Below, piece after piece: positions 53,948 to 61,465 of a stretch of 64,000 nt of DNA. Positions within the stretch are counted from its first letter, which is position 1; the number at the start of each line of letters is the position of its first letter. Made by a program: the position numbers and the translations under genes. Source of the stretch: Aquimarina rhabdastrellae. GTDB taxonomy: Bacteria > Bacteroidota > Bacteroidia > Flavobacteriales > Flavobacteriaceae. Under the pieces are notes generated by a model. That model was not told the origin of the DNA. It searched no databases and saw only the letters and a list, made by a program, of their open reading frames with translations. Location of the stretch: NCBI GenBank assembly GCA_947387485.1, contig CANDNT010000003.1, positions 209,816 to 273,815 of the forward strand. The letters are read 5' to 3'.

Positions 53948-54613
53948 ATGATCGTACGTTCTTTAGTAAAAAAACTTATTCATCCTTTTTTAAAATTAGG
54001 TTATAATCTTTATTATTTAAAACCTAGACCCTATCGCTATCATGATATTGAGGTATTAGTACATCCTAAAGTATTCTCTCCAAAATTTACAATCAGTACA
54101 AAAATACTTTTAGATTATATAGATGCTCTTACCTTAAAAAATATTTCTTTTTTAGAGTTAGGTTGTGGTTCTGGAATTATTTCGCTTCTCGCCGCCTCTA
54201 AAGGTGCAATGGTTACGGCTTCAGATATTAATAATTTTGCTTTAGAAGCACTAAAAAAAACTAGTCAAAAAAACAATTTGCCCTTATCTATAGTATATTC
54301 TGACTTGTTTGATGAGATTACTCAAGAGCATTTTGATTATATTATTATAAACCCTCCATATTATCCTCGTAAACCAAAAAATGAAAAAGAACACGCCTGG
54401 TTTTGCGGTGAAAACTTTGAGTACTTCTATAAATTATTCAATCAATTACCTAATTACATTCATAAAAATATTGTTCTTATGATTTTGTCTGAGGATTGTA
54501 ATATTTCTCATATAAAAAAAATAGCATCAGAAAATGGATTGACTATGCGTTGTATTTTTGAAAAAACAGTAGTCAAAGAAAAAAACTTTATTTTTTCTAT
54601 TGAAATTTCTTAA
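53948..54613 (+). CDS. Methyltransferase E (NPPY type)
   Basis: A 221-residue methyltransferase with LELGCGSGIISLLAASKG (SAM loop) and IINPPYYPRKP, the NPPY motif of N-methyltransferases such as HemK/PrmC or RNA N6-A/guanine enzymes. Its place beside radical SAM protein 4 suggests a small-molecule or glycan amino group instead. The stop overlaps the end of a convergent DUF5989 gene by 4 bases. Confidence 0.85.
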   Translation: MIVRSLVKKLIHPFLKLGYNLYYLKPRPYRYHDIEVLVHPKVFSPKFTISTKILLDYIDALTLKNISFLELGCGSGIISLLAASKGAMVTASDINNFALEALKKTSQKNNLPLSIVYSDLFDEITQEHFDYIIINPPYYPRKPKNEKEHAWFCGENFEYFYKLFNQLPNYIHKNIVLMILSEDCNISHIKKIASENGLTMRCIFEKTVVKEKNFIFSIEIS

Positions 54614-54768
54614 AACAAAGAATATACAAATGGTGATATCACCGAGTTTTCTGTAAATACAACTATAACTCCTAGCAATACCAAAACAATAACTATTGGT
54701 ATTAACCAATACTTTTTACGTTTCATTAAAAACTTTATAAAAGCGATAAATATTTCCGATTTATTCAT
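54610..54768 (-). CDS. DUF5989 family small membrane protein
   Basis: A 52-residue protein with one strong membrane helix (WLIPIVIVLVLLGVIVVF) and the end NSVISPFVYSLF. The KRKKYWLIPI ... F-x-E-x-S...P-F-[IV]-Y-[ST]-L-F pattern is the DUF5989 family, typically encoded beside carbamoyltransferase and SxtJ genes. It starts 17 bases after the SxtJ stop. It is too short for most gene finders, and its last 4 bases overlap methyltransferase E. Confidence 0.85.
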   Translation of the reverse strand: MNKSEIFIAFIKFLMKRKKYWLIPIVIVLVLLGVIVVFTENSVISPFVYSLF

Positions 54769-54785
54769 GTTTATTTTTTAAATAA

Positions 54786-55193
54786 TTAAGGGCTTTCATA
54801 ATCTATATCTTCCTTTTTATCTATCCATCCTGCTTCATAAATAGTCTTTTTATTGAAGATTCTCATTAAAATAGTAATAGGCGAAAAAATCAAATAATAC
54901 AGTATTCCTAAAATTACGAAAGAGCTTATTTGTCCTAATACTTCTCCTATAATAAACCATACATACAATATCGGGAAAAATACTTTAGGTAAAATTAAAG
55001 CTACTCCTAAATTCAATAGTATAAGGCTACTCAATACTATTTGTTTAATATCCCAAATAAATCCGTTTTTATAAATACTCCATCCTAAAACACAACATAA
55101 GATTCCTGAAATCAAATACCCGAATTGTTTTTGTTTTGTAGTATTACTACTATTTTGTAATATTTTATTAAATACTTTTTTAATCCAATTCAT
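54786..55193 (-). CDS. SxtJ-type membrane protein
   Basis: A 135-residue protein with four hydrophobic helices (FGYLISGILCCVLGWSIYK; IVLSSLILLNLGVALILPK; VFFPILYVWFIIGEVLGQ; VILGILYYLIFSPITILM). It fits the SxtJ family, named from the saxitoxin cluster but widespread next to carbamoyltransferases. Function is unknown; a partner membrane subunit of the carbamoyl-transfer system is suspected. It overlaps the carbamoyltransferase by 14 bases. Confidence 0.85.
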   Translation of the reverse strand: MNWIKKVFNKILQNSSNTTKQKQFGYLISGILCCVLGWSIYKNGFIWDIKQIVLSSLILLNLGVALILPKVFFPILYVWFIIGEVLGQISSFVILGILYYLIFSPITILMRIFNKKTIYEAGWIDKKEDIDYESP

Positions 55194-56928
55194 AATTGCT
55201 ATTTTGAATTAAATTTTCATGTGGTATACTTCCTTTTTCTTTTTGTATAATAAAATCCTCAATCACCAATATATCCATACCTGTTTGATAAAAACATCTT
55301 AAAGCATCCGCAGGTGAAGCAACAATAGGTTCTCCTCTTACATTAAATGAGGTGTTGATTAAAACTGGACAAGCCGTTTGTTCTTCAAATTTGGTAATAA
55401 CATTATGTAATCTACTATTATCTTCTTTATTTAAAGTTTGTACTCTTGCTGTACGATCTTCATGAATACATGACGGAATGGTCATTTTTTGTTCACTTTC
55501 AAACGTAAACAACATATATTTAGATATCTTATCACCAATAAACCAATCTCCAACTTTTTCTTCTAGAACTATTGGTGCAAATGGCCTAAAACCTTCTCTT
55601 TTTTTAATACTGAGATTCACATGCTTTTTCATATCTTCATATAGCGGACTGGCTAAAATACTTCTATGTCCTAATGCTCTAGGTCCAAACTCCATCTTAC
55701 CTTGAAACCAGCCTATAATTTTCTTTTCTTTAAGTGCTCTTGTTACAGTAGTTGTTAATGTTTCTTCATCTGCTTTGATGTAATCAATATCATACTTTGA
55801 AAATACTTCTTTTATTTCTTTATCTGTATAGCTTACGCCTAAATATATTTGATCTTTTAAACTGTCTTTTAAATATATTCTTTCTTTTTTCAAATATTGA
55901 TACCAACCTACATATGCTGCTCCTACTGCTCCTCCAGCATCTCCAGATGCCGGTTGAACCCATATCTCTTTAAAGATATTTTGTTTTAATAATTCTCCAT
56001 TTGCCTTGCAATTAAGTGCAACTCCTCCTGATAAACATAATTGATCTAAGCCTGTTATTTTTTTTGTATATACAGCTAGTTTAATAATGATATCTTCGAT
56101 TATCGATTGTATCGAACTAGCTACATCACAATAAAATTGTTCCATTTTACTTTCGGGAACTCTTGCTTTTTTTCCTAAAACATTACAGAAACTAGTATTA
56201 ATCATATACTGCCCTTTTTCGAAAGCAAAATGTTCCAGATTGAGTTGTATTGCTCCTTCTTCTGTATAAGAAACTATATGTTTTAATATTGTGTCTTTAT
56301 ATAATGGAGTTCCATAAGGAGCTAATCCCATAAGCTTATATTCTCCAGAGTTCACTTTAAATCCACAATACAACGTAAACGCAGAATATAACAATCCTAT
56401 AGAATGTGGATAATGTTGTTCTTTTATAATTTTTAATGTATTTCCTTCTCCTATTCCTATCGTTGTACAAGCATGTTCACCAACACCATCTATCGTTAAA
56501 ATAGCACTTTTTTTAAATGGTGATGTAAAAAATGTTCCCGCAGCATGTGATTCATGATGTTCTGAAAAAATAATTTTACCGTTATAATCCAATTCTTTTT
56601 TTATGTAATTAGGAATCCACAGTTTTTGCTTAATCCATGAAGAAATGGTTTTTCTAAACGTATTAAAGGTATAGGGTGTTTGATGTTGAAATGTTGTTAT
56701 TATTCGCTCAAATTTTAAAAACGGTTTTTCATAAAAAACAATTAAATCAATATCTGCTATAGCTATCTTTTCTTCTGCTATACAAAAGGTTATTGACTGA
56801 ATAGGAAACGAAGGATCATGTTTTATTCTAGTAAATCGCTCTTCTTGTGCTGCTGCGACTATCCTACCATTTTTTAAAAGACAGGCTGCAGCATCATGAT
56901 AAAAAGCTGAGATTCCTAGTACATACAT
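55180..56928 (-). CDS. Carbamoyltransferase (NodU/CmcH family)
   Basis: Transfers carbamoyl from carbamoyl phosphate to a hydroxyl group. The 582-residue protein has the N-terminal kinase-like domain starting MYVLGISAFYHDAAACLL with EERFTRIKHD, the metal/carbamoyl site HHESHAAG, SGGVALNCKANG, and the C-terminal domain WFQGKMEFGPRALGHRSIL and NTSFNVRGEPIV. All key motifs are intact. It is third-last in a minus-strand cassette SGNH - carbamoyltransferase - SxtJ - DUF5989, adding a carbamate decoration to the surface product. Confidence 0.93.
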   Translation of the reverse strand: MYVLGISAFYHDAAACLLKNGRIVAAAQEERFTRIKHDPSFPIQSITFCIAEEKIAIADIDLIVFYEKPFLKFERIITTFQHQTPYTFNTFRKTISSWIKQKLWIPNYIKKELDYNGKIIFSEHHESHAAGTFFTSPFKKSAILTIDGVGEHACTTIGIGEGNTLKIIKEQHYPHSIGLLYSAFTLYCGFKVNSGEYKLMGLAPYGTPLYKDTILKHIVSYTEEGAIQLNLEHFAFEKGQYMINTSFCNVLGKKARVPESKMEQFYCDVASSIQSIIEDIIIKLAVYTKKITGLDQLCLSGGVALNCKANGELLKQNIFKEIWVQPASGDAGGAVGAAYVGWYQYLKKERIYLKDSLKDQIYLGVSYTDKEIKEVFSKYDIDYIKADEETLTTTVTRALKEKKIIGWFQGKMEFGPRALGHRSILASPLYEDMKKHVNLSIKKREGFRPFAPIVLEEKVGDWFIGDKISKYMLFTFESEQKMTIPSCIHEDRTARVQTLNKEDNSRLHNVITKFEEQTACPVLINTSFNVRGEPIVASPADALRCFYQTGMDILVIEDFIIQKEKGSIPHENLIQNSNYELD

Positions 56929-56931
56929 AGT

Positions 56932-57936
56932 TTAGAAAAGTTTATTATTTAGAAATTCAAAAAGTACTTTATGTCCTTCTATATTAAAATGTGGATCATT
57001 TGCATAATACAATCTTCTTGTTATGGTATCTTTTTGTTTTAAAAACGGTAATGGGTTTAAAAGAGTTACGTTCTTATACGCTTTAAAATCTTCTTTTGCC
57101 TTTTTATAAAACGTATATTGTTCTTGCGCTATCTGATCTGTATTTCTTATTGAAACACCTAATTGCTCCATATGCTCTTGATAGTATGAATTTAATTGTA
57201 TACAATGCGGAATAAAAACAATATGGACAGCACTTGTGGGTGGAATCTCTTTTATTAATTGTTCCATTTCATATTTCCATCGATGATATTTTTCTAGAAA
57301 ATCATCGGTAAGCGTTACTGTCTTTTCTAAATGTGCTGAATCAGCTTTAATAAGTATTTTTTGCCTACTCGTATACTTATTTTTATCAAACTCATCTTCT
57401 ATATGAATTGGTATAACTTCATCTTTGTTATTTTGTTTTAAAAAAGAAAGTTTTCTATTTAGATATGCTATAGACAATAGTTGATCTGATATTGTCCAAT
57501 ATATATTTCTTAAAAAGGAAAGTGTTTCCCAATTGGTTAAATGTGAAACATCTAACAAATCATTCCCAACATACACTTGATATATTATTGTCTTAGGATT
57601 TGTTTTTTGTATCCTATTCTGTGCAAAAAGACGATGTTGCCGAATACCAATACCTGCTACCGAAGCATTTAAAATAGTTTTATCTGGATTATGCTTTTGT
57701 AAAAAAGAAACATAACTATCTCTTGCTGCAGAAAAAGAATCTCCTAAAACCAAAACATCTATATTTTGACTTTCTATATTTTGAGAAGCATTTAATGCCT
57801 GCCAAGAATCTTTATAAAAATCTATGATATAATAACGGTAACTCCATTCAAATAGTAGTACGACAATTAAAAGTATAATTATAAGTTGGATTGTCTTTTT
57901 CGTAAATACTAGTATCCATTTTAATATTTGATTCAT
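56932..57936 (-). CDS. Membrane-anchored SGNH/GDSL hydrolase-like protein
   Basis: A 334-residue protein with an N-terminal membrane helix (TIQLIIILLIVVLLFEWSYR) and a periplasmic SGNH domain: VLVLGDSFSAARDSY (block I serine), IYQVYVGNDLLDVSHL (block III Asn-like) and ANDPHFNIEGHKVLFEFL (D-x2-H block V). It resembles the AlgX/AlgJ-like acyl-transfer or esterase proteins near carbamoyltransferase cassettes. It is 3 bases upstream of the carbamoyltransferase, on the same strand. An O-acyl transfer or removal role is inference. Confidence 0.85.
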   Translation of the reverse strand: MNQILKWILVFTKKTIQLIIILLIVVLLFEWSYRYYIIDFYKDSWQALNASQNIESQNIDVLVLGDSFSAARDSYVSFLQKHNPDKTILNASVAGIGIRQHRLFAQNRIQKTNPKTIIYQVYVGNDLLDVSHLTNWETLSFLRNIYWTISDQLLSIAYLNRKLSFLKQNNKDEVIPIHIEDEFDKNKYTSRQKILIKADSAHLEKTVTLTDDFLEKYHRWKYEMEQLIKEIPPTSAVHIVFIPHCIQLNSYYQEHMEQLGVSIRNTDQIAQEQYTFYKKAKEDFKAYKNVTLLNPLPFLKQKDTITRRLYYANDPHFNIEGHKVLFEFLNNKLF

Positions 57937-58034
57937 ATTTACGAGAATTCTTTAAGTACCTATTTTAAGAGTATTTTAATTTATACTTCTCTAAATTTAA
58001 TTAAAAGAATTCAACAATTCGTTTATTTTGGATA

Positions 58035-58724
58035 TCAAATCTTGATATACCATCCTATACTTAACCAAAATTTATTTTTAGCTTTTCCTTCTATAAAAGA
58101 ACTCAATCGATAATCTATACCTGTTTCTATCTTATTATTATCAGAAAAAACATATCCTAATAGCGGGACTAACCGAAGTTCTAAATCATACTCATCACCT
58201 TCAAAGGCATTTAAATACTCATTATTTACTTTTACATACCATTCTTTAGGGTCTACACTTTCTCCATTTAAGGCAAACTCGGTCGTTAAACGATAACGTA
58301 AACGCAATACCATATCTTTATCTGCCGTAAAGGTTTCATCTGCTGCAAATCGATGTGCTAATCTTATTCCGTTTAAATGAGCATTTATTATTGTAAATTG
58401 TTGTATGAGTCTATGAACTATTTTCTCGTCTCTTATTCTAAACTGATATCCAAAAGCTACTTTATTATTCACCCCTACTTTTTTTGATCCTATCAAGGCA
58501 AAATCTGTAAGAATATGTTCATATGCTATTGTTGGTTTTCCTGAAAAAGCTCCTGCTATAAATGCATCCCTAGATCCTAACTGAAAATTCAATCCATATC
58601 CTTTGCCTATTTTTTTACTCAAATTAACAGTAGGCAGTATTCCTGCTTCATAAGTAGCTTGCGCAAATCCTGTAATTCCAATACTCCATATTATTGCGCT
58701 TATAACTAATATTCTAATATTCAA
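58035..58724 (-). CDS. DUF2490 exported beta-barrel-like protein
   Basis: A 229-residue protein with signal peptide ending GFAQA, then repeated amphipathic beta strands (LRLVPLLGYVFSDNNKIETG; FWLSIGWYIKI) ending in an aromatic terminal strand, as in the DUF2490 family of predicted outer-membrane barrels. Residues RIRDEKIVHRLIQQFT and RLAHRFAADETFT match the core. The only start is TTG at 58724, overlapping the upstream gene end by 11 bases. Function unknown. Confidence 0.8.
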   Translation of the reverse strand: MNIRILVISAIIWSIGITGFAQATYEAGILPTVNLSKKIGKGYGLNFQLGSRDAFIAGAFSGKPTIAYEHILTDFALIGSKKVGVNNKVAFGYQFRIRDEKIVHRLIQQFTIINAHLNGIRLAHRFAADETFTADKDMVLRLRYRLTTEFALNGESVDPKEWYVKVNNEYLNAFEGDEYDLELRLVPLLGYVFSDNNKIETGIDYRLSSFIEGKAKNKFWLSIGWYIKI

Positions 58725-59292
58725 GATTGTCTGTATTTCTAAATATTATTTCTGAGATTTCTATGATTTCCCCTTTAACATTCATAGCTATCTCAAATAA
58801 TTTCCATTCTTTATTCTTTCTTGCTTTTAACACAATTTCATAGGCATAATTACAGATTTCATTTGGAGATTTTGCACTCTCAAAAGTTGCTAATGTTGTA
58901 ATGTCACCTGTATATTGTTTCTGTATTTTTTTGATTTTATATGATTCAAATGATTTTTTTAAACTCTTAGTGATATTTTTTTGTTCAGCTTCGGTTAATT
59001 CTTTATAATCATATACAATCTCAATATCTTGAAGGTTTCCTATTGTATCAAACTCTACACTATATTTCTTTTTGTTTAATTTAAATTTAGCTTCTATAGA
59101 GTTTCCTTTAAGGTTTTCTTCAAAAAACCATTTTTGCTTGATCTCTTTATCTAATGAATTTATAAACTGTAGTGCCTTAGACGGAACTTTTTCTTGTTTT
59201 AACCGAGATTCTTTTTCATACTTTTTTTGTCCTATTGCTGTAATTGCAATAAGCATAAAGAGATTACATAAAACAATTGCTTTTAGATTCAT
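58714..59292 (-). CDS. Exported protein of unknown function
   Basis: A 192-residue exported protein (signal peptide MNLKAIVLCNLFMLIAITAI then GQ) with Lys/Glu-rich alternating strand-helix sequence (IKQKWFFEENLKGNSIEAKF; VKGEIIEISEIIFRNTD). Family not recognised; the pattern resembles PepSY-like or BLF1-type small periplasmic domains that bind metals or enzymes. ATG at 59292 is chosen over TTG at 59316. It is coupled to the DUF2490 gene by an 11-base overlap. Confidence 0.7.
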   Translation of the reverse strand: MNLKAIVLCNLFMLIAITAIGQKKYEKESRLKQEKVPSKALQFINSLDKEIKQKWFFEENLKGNSIEAKFKLNKKKYSVEFDTIGNLQDIEIVYDYKELTEAEQKNITKSLKKSFESYKIKKIQKQYTGDITTLATFESAKSPNEICNYAYEIVLKARKNKEWKLFEIAMNVKGEIIEISEIIFRNTDNLEY

Positions 59293-59305
59293 TATATAGA
59301 GATTA

Positions 59306-60409
59306 CTAAAGTTCAATTTTATTTATCGTAAACACAAGTGTTGAGACATCTTCTTTTGCTTCATGAATTCTAGAATTGGTATAGTATAGTGCCCCATCAT
59401 AAATACTAAATGTATCCGCCCATTTTACTTTTTCGCCTTCTAAAATTGTCGTAAGAGTTCCTTTTACATCTCGCTTCATGATTTTATGTTGTTCAAGATC
59501 TGCATAATACAAATTACCTTGATCGTCAAAAATCATCCCATCTGGTGCTGCCGTTTTTTGAACAAGTGTTACTGCTGCTTCAATAGTTGCCTTATCTCCT
59601 TCGTTTAATACGCTTAACGGCACCGCATATAGATTATATCCTGTAAGTGCATGATAATATAACTTTTGATTTCTCCCATCAAGCGCTATTCCATCAGAAT
59701 GTACTGTGTTATTCCATTTTTTACCGTTTATAGTAAGATGATCTACTTCTGCCAGTGTTGATTTATGATTATCTAGTACTCTCTTAGATTTACCACTTAC
59801 CATATCAATCACAACTAACCCCGCATGTCCAGAATCTGTGAGATATATTTTATTATTCTTACCATCTACTCTCAAATCATTGATATATGAATCTTTATGG
59901 TAGCTATCTGATTGTAATTTAATAATAGTATCTAGCTTATCTGTAAGAAGATTAAAAACCACTAATCTAGGAGCGTCTTGCACTCCTTTAAATAATGGAT
60001 TTCTAGTATCTAATACAAAAAGCTTATCATTAAACGCTACTACAGATTGTACTGCTACAAAAACACTATCATTAATTTCTTCACCTATTTCCCACGAATT
60101 CCATGAATCATTAGGATATGCTTTATATTCTTTATTTTCTGTAATAGTCACAACCGAATGTTTCACTCCTTTTCTCCATCTAGGAAAATTAGCAAATACC
60201 TTTCCTTTATTACTTACAGTTACTCCCGTTACTTGTTGCCCCTTAAACGAAGCTACTTCTATTACTTCTTTTTCTGTTGTTTGTTCTGTTTTTAAAGGTT
60301 CTTTAGGAGTTTCTTTTAAAGGTTCTTTAGGAGTTTCTTTTATAGGTTCTGGGTTCTTTTTACAAGCTATTACTGCTGTAAGTGCTAAAATTCCTGCAAT
60401 TGTTCTCAT
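59306..60409 (-). CDS. Royal-jelly/SMP-30-like beta-propeller lipoprotein
   Basis: A 367-residue lipoprotein (lipobox ALTAVIAC, then Lys-Lys). After a spacer with two copies of KETPKEPL, a six-blade propeller follows, with GVTVSNKGKVFANFPRW, LFVLDTRNPLFKG, VDGKNNKIYLTDSGHAGLVV, VHSDGIALDGRNQKLYYHAL and APDGMIFDDQGNLYYADL. This matches the major royal jelly protein / L-dopachrome-tautomerase-related family seen in Bacteroidota. Role is unknown; the propeller could bind a small ligand or be a lactonase. ATG at 60409 is used because it gives the signal peptide directly. Confidence 0.88.
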   Translation of the reverse strand: MRTIAGILALTAVIACKKNPEPIKETPKEPLKETPKEPLKTEQTTEKEVIEVASFKGQQVTGVTVSNKGKVFANFPRWRKGVKHSVVTITENKEYKAYPNDSWNSWEIGEEINDSVFVAVQSVVAFNDKLFVLDTRNPLFKGVQDAPRLVVFNLLTDKLDTIIKLQSDSYHKDSYINDLRVDGKNNKIYLTDSGHAGLVVIDMVSGKSKRVLDNHKSTLAEVDHLTINGKKWNNTVHSDGIALDGRNQKLYYHALTGYNLYAVPLSVLNEGDKATIEAAVTLVQKTAAPDGMIFDDQGNLYYADLEQHKIMKRDVKGTLTTILEGEKVKWADTFSIYDGALYYTNSRIHEAKEDVSTLVFTINKIEL

Positions 60410-60487
60410 CGGGTTGCAAATTATTCTTTTTCTATAGTTCAAAAATACGGCTTTCTATTTTCCTTTTCAATAAGAATATTTAGATAT

Positions 60488-61357
60488 CTAGCACATTAGA
60501 CTCCAATATGGAGTCGCCATCAAAAATTGTTTAAACGTTAACCTTTTAGTCTTTTTTATTTTATTTTTAAATTCAAACTGCCCATTAACTCTATTCCATT
60601 TTAAAACAATCTCTTGATAAATTATCTTAGTATATGTATTATATATTGCTTTTATCTTTTTAAGGTTTTTTGATACCATTTCTATGCTCAAATCATCATT
60701 CATTTTTATGAAACCCTCCACTATCTTATATTCTTCAGGTGCTATTTCTTGAAATTTCTCTTCTATCAATGCTATTAATGTTTCTTCTTTTACTCTTTGT
60801 GCCAAAGTATATATATCGTAGAAAGATTTCTTGTGTCCTTCCTCTTTAAATTCAAAAGGATTATTCATTTCTGTTTTTAGCCCTATCGGAGTCGGAAGTA
60901 TATTTATTTTTATATCCGTCCCCTTTTGTGGAAGCACAATATCTAGGTAAAAATATCTCGTATCATTTATAGCTATTCGCTTTGCAAAAAAAGCTTGTAT
61001 TATTTCTTTTGGGAATACTGTTTTTATTGGTTTTGATGCCGTTACCTTATACTTCCATGAACAATTCAAATATTCTTCTTTTAAAAACACATAAGATAAA
61101 TCTGCCTTTTTAAATGCTGCTACTGTATTTTCACAACTACAGCCACATGTAGGCCAGCTTCCTGCTATTTTTAAATATCCGTTTTTTGTATCATCTATCA
61201 AAGTGTCATAATCCACTTTGCCATCACCATCCATATCTTCAAGCTTAGCATGACATTCTTTTACTTTATTCCAAAGCTGTGTACTAAGCTTACTTTGTCC
61301 AAAAAACATTTGAGAGCACATCCCTAAAAAAAGTAGACCAATTATTTTTATTCTCAT
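60488..61357 (-). CDS. Exported protein with Cys cluster and EF-hand-like loop, function unknown
   Basis: A 289-residue protein with a signal peptide (ending FFGQ). Soon after it comes DMDGDGKVDYDTLIDD, an EF-hand-like or dockerin-like Ca loop, then WPTCGCSCENT with Cys at about 71, 73 and 75, and a final Cys as the last residue. The rest is Lys/Ile-rich mixed alpha/beta sequence. I do not recognise a family. It is between the lipoprotein and the large T9SS protein and may form part of the same envelope-related gene block. Confidence 0.7.
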   Translation of the reverse strand: MRIKIIGLLFLGMCSQMFFGQSKLSTQLWNKVKECHAKLEDMDGDGKVDYDTLIDDTKNGYLKIAGSWPTCGCSCENTVAAFKKADLSYVFLKEEYLNCSWKYKVTASKPIKTVFPKEIIQAFFAKRIAINDTRYFYLDIVLPQKGTDIKINILPTPIGLKTEMNNPFEFKEEGHKKSFYDIYTLAQRVKEETLIALIEEKFQEIAPEEYKIVEGFIKMNDDLSIEMVSKNLKKIKAIYNTYTKIIYQEIVLKWNRVNGQFEFKNKIKKTKRLTFKQFLMATPYWSLMC

Positions 61358-61404
61358 ATCAATGTTTATTTATACTATAACAAATTTAATAGCTTTTATT
61401 CTAG

Positions 61405-61440
61405 TAAAAACAAAAGGCTTCCTGAAATTCAGGAAGCCTT
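61405..61440 (-). terminator. Terminator of the large T9SS protein gene
   Basis: A perfect inverted repeat at 61414-61440 (AAGGCTTCCTGAA and its complement) that on the minus strand is followed by TTTTGTTTTT. It lies 26 bases after the stop codon. Confidence 0.9.
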
Positions 61441-61465
61441 ATATATAATAGTATAACTACTTTAT

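Noticed and set aside
54786..56928. Saxitoxin-type toxin cluster because of SxtJ
   Set aside because: SxtJ is widespread beside carbamoyltransferases; no saxitoxin core genes such as the amidinotransferase or polyketide synthase are here.
57928..58113. 61-codon plus-strand frame between the SGNH and DUF2490 genes
   Set aside because: It overlaps the ends of well-supported minus-strand genes and has no family features.
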